Below, in pieces: positions 34,634-43,788 of a stretch of 44,239 nt of DNA. The number at the start of each line of letters is the position of its first letter. The stretch's first letter is position 1. A model generated the notes under the pieces. It searched no databases. It had not been told where the DNA came from and saw nothing but the letters and a program-made list of their open reading frames with translations. The position numbers and the translations under genes are program-made. Source of the stretch: an uncultured Victivallis sp. (lineage in GTDB: Bacteria > Verrucomicrobiota > Lentisphaeria > Victivallales > Victivallaceae); contig NZ_CALXSK010000033.1 of NCBI RefSeq assembly GCF_944391105.1, forward strand, positions 1-44,239, read 5' to 3'.

Positions 34634-37528
34634 ATGGCTTTTGAACTGGTTTACACATCGGCGCCCCGGGGCATCCGCCAGGGGAGCAGCGGTTTCTGCG
34701 TTGTCGCCTGCACGAAAGGGATGGGGGCGGGACTGATTGCCAAGCTGGAGAATCTGAGCGCCTACAAACCGGTTTATCCTCATTACGATCCGAATGCCTG
34801 GGAGAATCCTGTTGCCTGTTCCCACTGTGTCGTGAGCGGGGGAGGCGGATCGTACCATGTTCTCAGCCGGGTCTGCTTCAACGGCCTGGACTACACGAAG
34901 CGCTCAAATAAGCTGGCGTCGCACATCGTTTTGAGCGACAGTGAGATGAGTGCGCTTGTGAGCGGTCCGGCCGCCCCGTTTTTTCAGCCCGGTCTCTTCC
35001 GGGATGCCTCCTGGGAGATCAAATCCGAACTGTTCGAACGTCAGGCGGACATTGCGCCTTCGAATCTCGCCCCGGAGAAATGCAGTGCCTGGGAGCGTTT
35101 CGCCGGAGACGCCGGCTGGGGCGGGGTGCTCGCGGAACATTTTCTCGCTTCTCCGCAGAAGTGCGCCTGTATTTTGTTCGATCCACTGCGACACAAGAAC
35201 CTCATTGAGCTGGTGCAGGAGAGCATTCTCCTGCTTCCGCGCGATGTGAGATGGAATGTCTGTTTCAACACCTATTTCACCACGTTGCCGGCCGGAGTCA
35301 ACTGCAACTGGCGTTTTCTGCCGGCCGGACCGGAGGCGGAACGGGTGGTCCGCCGTTCTCCCGGGGCGCTGGTCATCGATCTCACCCGGCCGCTTCCCGC
35401 AGCGGAGGGGGGGCAACTGGTGCTGCTGGCCCGAACCGGAAGGGTGAGCGTCCAGGCCTCCGGGACGGTGTCGTCGCTGCCCGAGGTGAAATTGCCGTCG
35501 CCGCCCGAGGTGAAATTGCCGTCGCCGCCGGAACAGGTGCAGGAGCAGGAGCAGGAGCGGAAGCCGGAGCGGGAAGAGGAGTCCGCCGTCTTTCCGTTGC
35601 GGAATGTCGAAGACGTTTTCCGGCCTGAGAATGCGGCGGCGCGGCCTGGCGGGACGGGGGCGATGAGCGGAGCTCCACCGGGATGGCCGCCCGCGGGCGC
35701 AGCGTCGAGAGCCGGGTCCAGGCATCCCGCTGCGGTTTCAAACCGGGGCAGCTGGTGGAAAATCGCGCTGGTTTTGATTGTTCTGATGCTTTTCCTCGGC
35801 GGCGGATTTTTTCTGATGCACCACATTGTCTCCTCCGGAAAGGCGCAGAAGGAGGAAACGGAGCTGCGCCGCGAGTATGCCGCATACCGGGAGCGGTTCC
35901 GGAAGCTCGAAACGCAGGGAACTCTCGATGAGGAGACGCCGCTCTCGGCGGATATCGAAGATCTGCGGGAACGGTTTGAGAAGATTTTCGCATCGGATCC
36001 GGAGAGGGAGACGTTCTGCCGGGATATCACCGCCCGGTCCGAACGGTTCCGGAAAAATCTTGAAAGTCTGAAACAACGTGAAGCCGCTTGTGCGGAAGCC
36101 ATTTCCGAACTCTCGAATTATCAGCTGCTTGAGGGCGTGGAAAAATTCGACCGGCGATGCGATCTTTATTGCGAGGCAACGGGAGTTGAGATCCGGACGG
36201 ATGGGGAGTCCGGTGCGGATGTGCCGGTATTTCGGGACGAGCTTGACCGGATTCGGCGGATCGCGGAAAACAGCCGGAAACGACTGAGCGAAGCGGTCAA
36301 TGCGTTCAATACGTTGCTGCAGCAGCTGGATGAGATGCAGCGGAAAGCCGCTCCGGTTCCGGAAAACACCCCCCCGTCCGGGGCGGAGGAGATTGTGGAA
36401 CCTGCTCCGTCCGGAGAGGAGAGCGGGAGTGAGCGGCCCGGGCGGCCCGATCTGCCCCGGATTGCGCCGGAATTCGTCTGGATGCACGCTGCACAGCTGT
36501 TTGAGCTTTCCGCCGGAAATCCTGTGTCATTTGCGCTGGCGGTCGACCCCGGGCTGGAGTTGACCGGAATTTACGGTCCGGATGTGCTGTCGGACGGCAA
36601 CACGATCCGCATGACGACCGACAGCGGCAATGAGCTTATGCTCACCGCCAGCTATCGGGCGAATTGTCTGACGTTCGAGATCCGCGGCGGACGGTTGCCG
36701 GAGGAGAGCCAGATCTATGCGCAGTTCGGGGGGCGTCAGAGCGTCTATTTTTACTTTGTCCCCGGGCATTCCCGGCTCAAGTTCGCCGGAGAAAATGCCC
36801 TGACGGCGAAATGGGGGGATTCTGGTGAGCTCCATTTGAAATATTGCGGTGCGCTCGAACGGGTTCCGGACGGCGATTGGAAAATCGCCCTGAAATCGAA
36901 CGGCTGCGTATCGGACTTTGTATCGTTGCGTTCCGGCAGCCCGGAATTTGTCATTCCGGTTGCAACGCTCGATTCCTTCAGCGGGGGGAAATATCTCAAG
37001 CTGTTCGAGCAAGTGAGCAATCTTACCCGGACGGCCGGGGAGATTCGGAAGCTCGTCAGCGAACAGTTGGAGCCGCTCGCGGCAAAATCCGGGGGGGAAA
37101 AATTCGGTTTTTCCACTTCGGAATTCAAGCGTCTCAGCCGTGAAATCGAACTCCGGCAAAATAAGATCCAGGAACAGCAGTCCCCGCTTGACAATCCGCA
37201 GGACAAGGATGCCGAGGCCCGGCGCGGGGAGCTCCGCAAGAAGCTGGAGACGGAGTGTGATGAACTTAAAAAGAAACTTGAGGAGGAGAGGAAAAACATT
37301 GTCCAGTCCATTTTGGCGCGGGCGACTCCGGCTCAGTTGCGGAGCATGTTCGGGGCGAATCGACTTTTTCAGTCGTTAGCTCCGAAAGAGAGTGTCGATA
37401 TCGCTCTGATGTCGGCGCAGAGGAACCTTGACGGAATGCGCAGAGAGATCCTCGTCCGTTTGAACCGGTCTGAAATCGTTCTGGGGGACGACTTTTTCCC
37501 GCAGATCACAGTTGAGTATATAAAATAG
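34634..37528 (+). CDS. GAP1-like GTPase-associated protein with membrane anchor
   Basis: A 964-residue protein. Residues 1-270 match the GTPase-associated protein 1 N-terminal domain (GAP1-N2 type): FELVYTSAPRGIRQGSSGFC, then TKGMGAGLIAKLENLSAYKP, YHVLSRVCFNGLDYTKRSNK and LASHIVLSD. A Pro/Glu/Gln-rich linker (about 280-310) with an exact 24-base duplication follows. One transmembrane helix is at about 376-397. The C-terminal about 560 residues are extracytoplasmic: coiled coils around 400-560, a beta-rich middle (about 615-780) and a second coiled coil (about 800-900). The topology would tie a cytoplasmic GTPase partner to the periplasm. It has a weak ribosome site and is coupled to the GTPase gene. 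Confidence 0.75.
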   Translation: MAFELVYTSAPRGIRQGSSGFCVVACTKGMGAGLIAKLENLSAYKPVYPHYDPNAWENPVACSHCVVSGGGGSYHVLSRVCFNGLDYTKRSNKLASHIVLSDSEMSALVSGPAAPFFQPGLFRDASWEIKSELFERQADIAPSNLAPEKCSAWERFAGDAGWGGVLAEHFLASPQKCACILFDPLRHKNLIELVQESILLLPRDVRWNVCFNTYFTTLPAGVNCNWRFLPAGPEAERVVRRSPGALVIDLTRPLPAAEGGQLVLLARTGRVSVQASGTVSSLPEVKLPSPPEVKLPSPPEQVQEQEQERKPEREEESAVFPLRNVEDVFRPENAAARPGGTGAMSGAPPGWPPAGAASRAGSRHPAAVSNRGSWWKIALVLIVLMLFLGGGFFLMHHIVSSGKAQKEETELRREYAAYRERFRKLETQGTLDEETPLSADIEDLRERFEKIFASDPERETFCRDITARSERFRKNLESLKQREAACAEAISELSNYQLLEGVEKFDRRCDLYCEATGVEIRTDGESGADVPVFRDELDRIRRIAENSRKRLSEAVNAFNTLLQQLDEMQRKAAPVPENTPPSGAEEIVEPAPSGEESGSERPGRPDLPRIAPEFVWMHAAQLFELSAGNPVSFALAVDPGLELTGIYGPDVLSDGNTIRMTTDSGNELMLTASYRANCLTFEIRGGRLPEESQIYAQFGGRQSVYFYFVPGHSRLKFAGENALTAKWGDSGELHLKYCGALERVPDGDWKIALKSNGCVSDFVSLRSGSPEFVIPVATLDSFSGGKYLKLFEQVSNLTRTAGEIRKLVSEQLEPLAAKSGGEKFGFSTSEFKRLSREIELRQNKIQEQQSPLDNPQDKDAEARRGELRKKLETECDELKKKLEEERKNIVQSILARATPAQLRSMFGANRLFQSLAPKESVDIALMSAQRNLDGMRREILVRLNRSEIVLGDDFFPQITVEYIK
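35480..35527 (+). repeat. Perfect 24-bp tandem duplication in the GAP1 linker
   Basis: Two identical 24-bp units (35480-35503, 35504-35527) encode LPSPPEVK-type eight-residue repeats in a Pro/Glu-rich linker. No base differs between the units, so the duplication is recent and the linker length is probably variable between strains. Pro-rich motifs here are possible GYF_2 ligands. Confidence 0.85.
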
Positions 37529-37536
37529 GATGACCT

Positions 37537-40500
37537 ATGCAGAAAGAACGACAAGTCATTGCCCGGCTCAATGCGTTTCTGGAATCGAACGACTGGGTGA
37601 ACTCCCCTGCTTCCCGGGAGATTCTCGCTGCATATACCGAGTGCTGCGTCGAGGCGAACAGCCGTCTCGATCAGTGTTCGGCGCTGCTGCTCCGGAAGAT
37701 GACGGTCGAAGCGGTGAATCTGGCGAGTCGGGAACCTTCTCTCTTTGAGATCGTTCCGCTGCTGAATTTCCCCCGGCTGCCGGAATTTCTGGAGTTGTGT
37801 GAATGGTACGACTGGTCCGCGCCGCCGCGGTTGAACATGCCGGTGTTCGAACAGTTGAAAAACGCTTCCGGCGGTCTCTCCGACCTGATGGAACTTCTGA
37901 ACGAATACCGGCGCATCGCCCGGGGGCGGAATCTCCAGGAGAAGATCCGCCTGCTGCGGAAAATCGCGGAGCTTGATCCCCGGAATCCTGAATGGAAGCA
38001 GAATCAGAAGCAGATCGAGACGGAATATCTTCCGGATCTGATCGATCGGGCCAGGAGCGCCATTGAGCAGAAGCGGTTCGCCGAACTCGAAACGTTGCAG
38101 AAGGAGTTGACGGATCCCGCCTGGCAGGTTCCTGTCCCGGCGATCGTTCTTTCGAAAATCGGAAAGGTTCTCGATGAATATCACCAGGCGGAACGGAAAA
38201 AGGCGGCCGTCGCGATCCTGGAAGAGATCAATCTGGCGTACGGCATATTTGACGTGTCGCAGCTGGGAGATGCCATCGCGCGGTGGGACGCCATCTGCCG
38301 GCTCGAGGACTATGAACCCGACCCGAACGAGCAGCTCCAGGTGGACGATGCGCGGGAATGGCTGGAGGAGAAAAGAAAAACCGAGGCTGCGCAGGAGGCC
38401 TTTTCCACATCTTTGAAACGTGTGAATTACTTGCTCGATTCGGAAGCGCCGCTGGAGGAGGTCGAACAGGAATTTGCAACGCTTTCGGCACTGGAAAAGC
38501 CCATCCCGGACTATCTCGTCGACCGGATTGCGATGTACCGCCAGATCTGTGAAAATGAGGCGCGCCACAGACGGATTCTCCGCACCGTGAAGCTTGTGGC
38601 CGCCTGCCTCGTGGGGATTCTGGTGCTCGGCGGGGTCGGTTATTCCGTTGTCTATTATCAGATCGAAAAAAGTCAGACCGAACGCTTGCGGGCGGTTATT
38701 CAGGACCGCAAGCTTCTGGAGGCCAGGAAGATGCTGAAGTCGATCGAGGAGAGTTACCCCGCGATCGCCCAGGGAGCGGCGATCACCGAGCTGCGCGGGG
38801 AACTCTCCCGGCTGGAGTATGAAATCACTACGGCCCGGGAGGATTTTCGCAATCGGATTGCCGATGTGGATGAGGAGCTGAAAAGGGGGGTCCCCGATGA
38901 GGCATTCATCCGCTCCAAGTTCGCGGAGTGTGAAAAACTGGTTTATTTCGAGGAGGACAAACGGGCGCTGAGCGAAAAGCGCAGCGAGGCCGAACGACGG
39001 ATTGCCGCGGCGCGCCGGGAGGCGGACAAGCAGTTCCTGGAGCAGGTTCGGCATCTCAAGGAGATCCGTGCCGATTTTTTCCGTTTCCTCGGCGAGCATG
39101 ACTTTGCAAATGCCGAGCGCATTCTGGACGAGTTCCGGGTTGAGGCGGGAAAGGCTGCGGCTCAGAAAGGGGTTTCCGCGGACAATCGCGAGGAGTATGC
39201 CGAATTGATCAACTCCTATGAGAAATTGTTCCAATATTTTGAAGATGACAAGGAGATTCAGGCGCTTGTCACCCGACTGCGGCAGATGGTTTTAGCGGCG
39301 AATACAACCTCGGCGGTTGCGGAGGCCGTGGCGGATTTCAAAAAGAGTACGACCGACCGGAATCTGCCGCCATCGGATCAAGCGTTCGTCGAGGCGCTTT
39401 CGGGCGATTCAGAGGCGCTTCTGGCGATTGCGGCTTATCAGGAGAAGCCTGCGACAACACCGCTGCCGAAGGAGAGTTCCGTTGCCTTTTTTCAGGATGC
39501 GAAGAAAAGCCGTGCGCTTTCCGAGTCGTTCGACGCCGCCCGGAAAAAGATGATCGAGTCCTATGAGCTCCTGATGACCAGTGTGGTGCGCAACCGCTTG
39601 CGGATGTTCAGCTTCAAAGATCGCAACGGGCGTGAAATTTCGATCTATTTTCCGCAGAGCCGCACCGTGTCGGCGATGTATGACTCCGGGAGTCGGAAGT
39701 TTCAGTTTCAGGCGGAGAACGGGCTCCCTGTGGAAATTGAGGTCGACCGCGTGGCGAGTGTCAAGGTGGGAGATACGCTCTATGCCGATATTCGGCCGGT
39801 CTATCCTGCCCGTCTGGACCGGAATTCACTTCTGAATGCGACGGCGCCGCATCAACTGCTGGCTTCCGAGACGCTCACGATGCTGCGCGGTCTCGACGGG
39901 GTATTGTACGAACAAAAGATCGTCGAGGCGATCGGCCGGATCATTTCGGATCCGAATTGCAATCCCTACTGGAAACTTCAGCTGTGCAGCCGCCTTGTGA
40001 ATGCGATGCAGCAGCTTGAAGTCATCGATACAAAGCCTTACACCGAGTTGAAAAAGCTGATCGACGAGCTTCTGGCCGCGGACAATTCGGGGAATGGTAT
40101 GAACAATGAGCTGCTCAACGACAGGATCCGTTCGGAATTGGCCCGGGTCAGGATGGAGGAATTGTTCGGCAATCTGGCGGCCAATCATTTTCTCGTGCGC
40201 CTCATTTCCGGTGCGACTGCCAGAAAGCTGCAGTTTCTCGGCGTGATTCAGCGGAATGCCGGCAGGACCGTTTTCCACAAATCCCGGTACGTTGAACGGG
40301 AAACAGGTGAGGTCTGGTGCTTTGACGACAGTCGCCGCGGCTGCTGGCTGGCGGGAAGTTTTCGGGGCGACGAGATCACCTGGGATCCTGCGATTCAGGA
40401 GCGGGCGCGGAGTTGTGTGGCGTTCACTCCCGTTGACGGGAACGATACGAGACAATGGATTGCAAACGAACGGGCCGAGGCGAAAAAGGCCGGCGTTACG

Positions 40501-40557
40501 GAGATTCCCTGGCCGGCTTTCTGGCCGCAGAATGTAACCGAAGGAGAAAATCGATAA
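37537..40557 (+). CDS. Single-pass helical/coiled-coil membrane protein, function unknown
   Basis: A 1006-residue protein without a recognised family. Residues 1-345 are helical and cytoplasmic (charged, TPR-like). A transmembrane helix lies at about 351-373 (KLVAACLVGILVLGGVGYSVVYY). Residues about 375-580 are coiled coil, then mixed helices. About 685-765 is a beta-rich stretch (RMFSFKDRNGREISIYF). A C-terminal globular part (about 870-1006) has paired Cys and Trp. The plan parallels the GAP1 protein: cytoplasmic head, one helix, periplasmic rod, beta module. The start is eight bases after the GAP1 gene, with AGGA upstream. It may be a structural rod linking the GTPase complex to the proton channel. 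Confidence 0.72.
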   Translation: MQKERQVIARLNAFLESNDWVNSPASREILAAYTECCVEANSRLDQCSALLLRKMTVEAVNLASREPSLFEIVPLLNFPRLPEFLELCEWYDWSAPPRLNMPVFEQLKNASGGLSDLMELLNEYRRIARGRNLQEKIRLLRKIAELDPRNPEWKQNQKQIETEYLPDLIDRARSAIEQKRFAELETLQKELTDPAWQVPVPAIVLSKIGKVLDEYHQAERKKAAVAILEEINLAYGIFDVSQLGDAIARWDAICRLEDYEPDPNEQLQVDDAREWLEEKRKTEAAQEAFSTSLKRVNYLLDSEAPLEEVEQEFATLSALEKPIPDYLVDRIAMYRQICENEARHRRILRTVKLVAACLVGILVLGGVGYSVVYYQIEKSQTERLRAVIQDRKLLEARKMLKSIEESYPAIAQGAAITELRGELSRLEYEITTAREDFRNRIADVDEELKRGVPDEAFIRSKFAECEKLVYFEEDKRALSEKRSEAERRIAAARREADKQFLEQVRHLKEIRADFFRFLGEHDFANAERILDEFRVEAGKAAAQKGVSADNREEYAELINSYEKLFQYFEDDKEIQALVTRLRQMVLAANTTSAVAEAVADFKKSTTDRNLPPSDQAFVEALSGDSEALLAIAAYQEKPATTPLPKESSVAFFQDAKKSRALSESFDAARKKMIESYELLMTSVVRNRLRMFSFKDRNGREISIYFPQSRTVSAMYDSGSRKFQFQAENGLPVEIEVDRVASVKVGDTLYADIRPVYPARLDRNSLLNATAPHQLLASETLTMLRGLDGVLYEQKIVEAIGRIISDPNCNPYWKLQLCSRLVNAMQQLEVIDTKPYTELKKLIDELLAADNSGNGMNNELLNDRIRSELARVRMEELFGNLAANHFLVRLISGATARKLQFLGVIQRNAGRTVFHKSRYVERETGEVWCFDDSRRGCWLAGSFRGDEITWDPAIQERARSCVAFTPVDGNDTRQWIANERAEAKKAGVTEIPWPAFWPQNVTEGENR

Positions 40558-41135
40558 TGTCTTCCTATTTCATCCGGTTGAACGGAAAAGTGATCGGTCC
40601 GCTCGACGCCCTGCGGATCCGGCAGCTTCGGGACAGCGGGAAATTCAACGGAGAACTGCCGATTTCCGCGGATCGCTCCCGCTGGATTCCCCTCCGCGAC
40701 ATGGAGGAGTTGAAGTCGCTTCCGGAAGGCGGCAGGGCCGGCCGGGTTCAGCAGGAGCCGCCGACTCCTCAGGACCCGGAGAAGGAGAAAGCCATTCCGG
40801 TTCAGCCGATTAAGCCGAATCCGCTCCGGCCGGTTCAATCGGAGGAGGAGCCGGTTCTGGTTTATCCGTTTTTTGATGTGGTGTGCCCGTCATGTTCGCA
40901 CCGTTTCCGGCTGAATCCCGCGTTGCGCGGAAAGAGTGTGGACTGCCCAGCCTGCAGGAAGAGTTTCGTTCCCGCGGCGACCGGGCAGGGGGGCGGTGCG
41001 CCGATGCCGTCTGTTTCCGTGACGACGAATCATGGCGACCTGCAGATGTTTGTGAACATTCTGCTTATAGTGGCAGCGGTTATTGTGGTCACGTTTCTAT
41101 TTGTGATCGGGATGGCCTGGCTGGGGAGTCTCTAA
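40557..41135 (+). CDS. GYF_2 / zinc-ribbon tail-anchored membrane protein
   Basis: A 192-residue protein. Residues 1-50 are a GYF_2 domain (SSYFIRLNGKVIGPLDALRIRQL). A Pro-rich linker (PPTPQDPEKEK, IKPNPLRPVQ) follows. A zinc-ribbon motif CPSCSHRFRLNPALRG then DCPACRKSF sits at about 107-140. The C-terminal helix (about 165-189) anchors it with the bulk in the cytoplasm. GYF_2 domains bind proline-rich peptides, so it could recruit the Pro-rich linkers of its own operon. The ATG overlaps the preceding stop by one base (TAATG), and AAGGAG precedes it. It is the second GYF_2 protein in this operon. Confidence 0.78.
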   Translation: MSSYFIRLNGKVIGPLDALRIRQLRDSGKFNGELPISADRSRWIPLRDMEELKSLPEGGRAGRVQQEPPTPQDPEKEKAIPVQPIKPNPLRPVQSEEEPVLVYPFFDVVCPSCSHRFRLNPALRGKSVDCPACRKSFVPAATGQGGGAPMPSVSVTTNHGDLQMFVNILLIVAAVIVVTFLFVIGMAWLGSL

Positions 41136-41159
41136 GTGTTGATGGGAAAGGAGAAGACG

Positions 41160-42035
41160 ATGGCGTCACAGCCTTATGAATTAAACTGGAAGAAACTTGA
41201 TCCTGAGGCGCGGTTTGGGTTTCCAGCCAAACGTTTTACCGGTGTGGGGAATGTCTCCTCGGCGCTGCTGGGATTGTTTTTCACGGGGGTGTTTTACCTG
41301 GTGCTCTACCCGTTCTGGCAGTTGAACCGCTGGCAGATGGTGAACATGTTCTTTCACGGGGGGCCGGAAAATCGGAGTACGATACCGTATTACACGGTAT
41401 TCCTGACCATGTGGTGTCTTGCATTTCTGTTCATCAAATGGAGGAAACTTGCGGTTCAGCGGCTGGCGCTGCAGGTGAAGCTGCTTCCGGATGATCCGGA
41501 TTACATTCTTTCTCCGCAGAATTCCGCGGAACTGATTCTCCGCTTGAACCGCAAGGTGTACATGGCCGATGGATTCATGGTGGACAACCGGATTCTCAAG
41601 GCGCTGGCGAATCTGAAGAACATCGGCCGGGTCGCGGATGTTTCGAGTGTTCTGGGGGATCTTGCGAAGGCGGACGAGAAGTACACGGAGGGGACCTACA
41701 CTCTTCCGAAGGGGTTGATCTGGGCGATCCCGGTCACGGGGTTCATCGGAACGGTGCTGGGACTTTCGCAGGCGATCGGAGGGTTTGGTGCCGTGGTGGC
41801 GCGCGGAGCGGACATTGCCGAACTGAAACTTTCGCTCGGAGGGGTGACCGGTGGATTGGCCGTGGCGTTTGAGACGACCCTGATTGCGCTGGTTGCGGCC
41901 CTGATTGTCCAGTTGTTGCTGACGATCCTCGCTCAGAAGGAGGAGGCGTTTCTGGACGAATGTTCATCCTATTGCTACCGGAACATTGTTTCGAAACTCA
42001 AACTCATCGACATCCGGGAGGATCTTGAGTCATAA
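41160..42035 (+). CDS. MotA/TolQ/ExbB-family proton channel subunit
   Basis: A 291-residue inner-membrane protein with four helices (about 31-52, 77-95, 186-206, 232-257). The last two carry the family signature GFIGTVLGLSQAIGGF and TGGLAVAFETTLIALVAAL, with the pore-lining Thr residues. A cytoplasmic loop of about 90 residues joins helices 2 and 3. Family members form pentamers around two ExbD/MotB-type subunits and use proton or sodium flow to do work. I chose ATG 41160, with AAGGAG six bases upstream; a GTG at 41136 would add eight residues. It overlaps the next gene by one base (TAATG). Confidence 0.88.
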   Translation: MASQPYELNWKKLDPEARFGFPAKRFTGVGNVSSALLGLFFTGVFYLVLYPFWQLNRWQMVNMFFHGGPENRSTIPYYTVFLTMWCLAFLFIKWRKLAVQRLALQVKLLPDDPDYILSPQNSAELILRLNRKVYMADGFMVDNRILKALANLKNIGRVADVSSVLGDLAKADEKYTEGTYTLPKGLIWAIPVTGFIGTVLGLSQAIGGFGAVVARGADIAELKLSLGGVTGGLAVAFETTLIALVAALIVQLLLTILAQKEEAFLDECSSYCYRNIVSKLKLIDIREDLES

Positions 42036-42874
42036 TGTTTCGGAATTCCGACCCGCCGATTTCCCTGTTTTCCTTTCAGGACATCGTCACGACCCTGATT
42101 GGAATCATGGTGCTGTTTGTGCTGCTGCTTTCGCTGGAGTTGATTGAGGCGACCCGTATCTTTGAAGAGAGTTCTCCGGTTCGGGAGGAGCTTGCCCGGC
42201 TTCGCGAACAGAGGAAGTCGCTGGAGACGCAGGTGGAAGAGCAGGCGCGCCGCCTGAAGGAGCTGGCCGCCGAACTTGACTCCGTGAGCGATATGAGCGA
42301 GGCGGAGCTGCTCTATTCCCGGCAGAGAGTCGAACATCGGATCGACTCCGCGACGAAAGCGTGTTCTTCCGCAGAAGAGCTGCTGCTCCGGATGCGGGAG
42401 CGCAAAGCCGAGGTTGAGGCCGCGGAACGGGAGCTGGCCGGGCGGAGAGAGAAACTTCAGCAACGTACGGCACAGCTCGAACAGGTTCGCCGGAATGGAG
42501 ATGCGCTGCAGCGGCGAAACGAGGAACAGCGCGAAGAGCTCCGCCGGCTTGCGAACGCCGTCTCGATCGAGTTTGAAGGCGATATGTCCAAACAGCCGGT
42601 CATGGTGGAGTGCAGCGAAACCGGATTTCGGGTGAAGCGGCTTGACTCGCCGGAGATCCGGGAGATTCCGTTTCAGGGGATAACGGTTACGGCGGAGATT
42701 GAAAAACTGCTTGCCGTTCTGCGGGAATATCCTGCATCCAGTTGTTATATTCTGTTTTTGATCAAACCAAGCGCGGCGAAATACGCGGAATACCTGCTCA
42801 ATCAGTATTCTCTGGGGATGTCCTCGTATGAGATGGGCATGGATCCGCTTTACGAAAGAGAGCACTGTTTCTGA
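42035..42874 (+). CDS. ExbD/TolR-like subunit A with coiled coil
   Basis: A 279-residue protein. A short cytoplasmic N-terminus leads to one transmembrane helix (about 17-37) preceded by Asp16 in SFQDIVTTLIG, the position of the proton-carrying Asp in ExbD/MotB. Residues about 40-180 form a long coiled coil rich in Glu/Arg/Leu. The C-terminal about 95 residues form a small alpha/beta domain (YILFLIKPSAAKYAEYLL) like the periplasmic ExbD/TolR fold. No OmpA-type peptidoglycan-binding domain is present, unlike MotB and ZorB. It is paired with the next gene, which has the same plan and overlaps it by one base (TGATG). Confidence 0.75.
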   Translation: MFRNSDPPISLFSFQDIVTTLIGIMVLFVLLLSLELIEATRIFEESSPVREELARLREQRKSLETQVEEQARRLKELAAELDSVSDMSEAELLYSRQRVEHRIDSATKACSSAEELLLRMRERKAEVEAAERELAGRREKLQQRTAQLEQVRRNGDALQRRNEEQREELRRLANAVSIEFEGDMSKQPVMVECSETGFRVKRLDSPEIREIPFQGITVTAEIEKLLAVLREYPASSCYILFLIKPSAAKYAEYLLNQYSLGMSSYEMGMDPLYEREHCF

Positions 42875-43788
42875 TGGCCGAACATAAATTACCCGACAGT
42901 CTGGAGCTGCTGCTGGACACGATGTGCAATACGTTCGGCGGAGTCATGTTCATTACGATCAGCATGGTGATTATGGTTTCCGTGGTTTCGAAGATGCTGA
43001 CCGGAGGCTCTTCCGCCGAGCTGGAAAGGCAGATGCTCGAAGAGGAGCGCAGACGGATTGCGGAGCTGGAAGCGGTGGCGGAGGAGCAGAATGCGGAGTC
43101 TCAGACCATGCAGTCGCGTTCCACCGGGTATGCCTCGGGGGATCGTGAGGCGGTTGAACAGCTGCGGGAGCGCATGCGCGAGGCCGCCCGTCTCGAGGAG
43201 AGGCATACCGCGCAGCTTCAAGAGCTCAAGAGATTGCAGAATGAGGTTTCGCGGCGGACGGCGGCGAATGCGGCGGAGCTGGAACGGATCAACCGCAGTG
43301 AGCTTGAGGCGCAGGCCGCATTGCGGGAGCAGGAGCAGCGGAGCGAACTTCTGGCGCAGGAGCAGGAGGCCATCCGCGGGCAGAGGGCCGAGGTCCGTCC
43401 CCGGAAGATCCGGTTCGCGAAGAATGAAGCGACCCGGCTGCGTCCTTACGATGTGATTCTCTGCGGAGATGCGCTGCATCGTCTCGGGGAGGGTTTTGAC
43501 AGTTCTGCGGAAGTGGAGGTGCGGAGAAACGGAAACACCCTCACTTTGATTCCGGTGCGCGGCATCCCGGTTTCGGAGGAGATCGGCAAGGCGGAATTCT
43601 CCCGATTATTCCCCGGATTTGACCGGAATCGTTGTTTTGTGCGTTGTTTTGTGCATCCGGATTCGATGGAGACGTTCGTCGGTCTCCGACAGATGTTTCG
43701 GGCGTTCGGGATGAAACTTGAGTGGATGATTACGGAAGAATATCTTCTGTTTTTGACAGATAATCCAAAATACAGGGTGTCGGATTGA
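42874..43788 (+). CDS. ExbD/TolR-like subunit B with coiled coil
   Basis: A 304-residue protein with the same architecture as its upstream neighbour: Asp15 in LELLLDTMCNTFGGV at the start of a transmembrane helix (about 20-41), a coiled coil (about 50-175), and a C-terminal alpha/beta domain (FVRCFVHPDSMETFVGLRQM). The DTMCNTFGG form of the motif differs from subunit A, so the two are diverged paralogues and not a recent duplicate. They may form an asymmetric heterodimer inside one ExbB-type pentamer. No peptidoglycan-binding domain is seen. The stop overlaps the lipoprotein's TTG start by three bases. Confidence 0.75.
   Translation: MAEHKLPDSLELLLDTMCNTFGGVMFITISMVIMVSVVSKMLTGGSSAELERQMLEEERRRIAELEAVAEEQNAESQTMQSRSTGYASGDREAVEQLRERMREAARLEERHTAQLQELKRLQNEVSRRTAANAAELERINRSELEAQAALREQEQRSELLAQEQEAIRGQRAEVRPRKIRFAKNEATRLRPYDVILCGDALHRLGEGFDSSAEVEVRRNGNTLTLIPVRGIPVSEEIGKAEFSRLFPGFDRNRCFVRCFVHPDSMETFVGLRQMFRAFGMKLEWMITEEYLLFLTDNPKYRVSD

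Noticed and set aside
37369..39234. 621-residue open frame on the minus strand
   Set aside because: It is antisense to the GAP1 3' end and the 1006-residue protein, with no motif or ribosome site.
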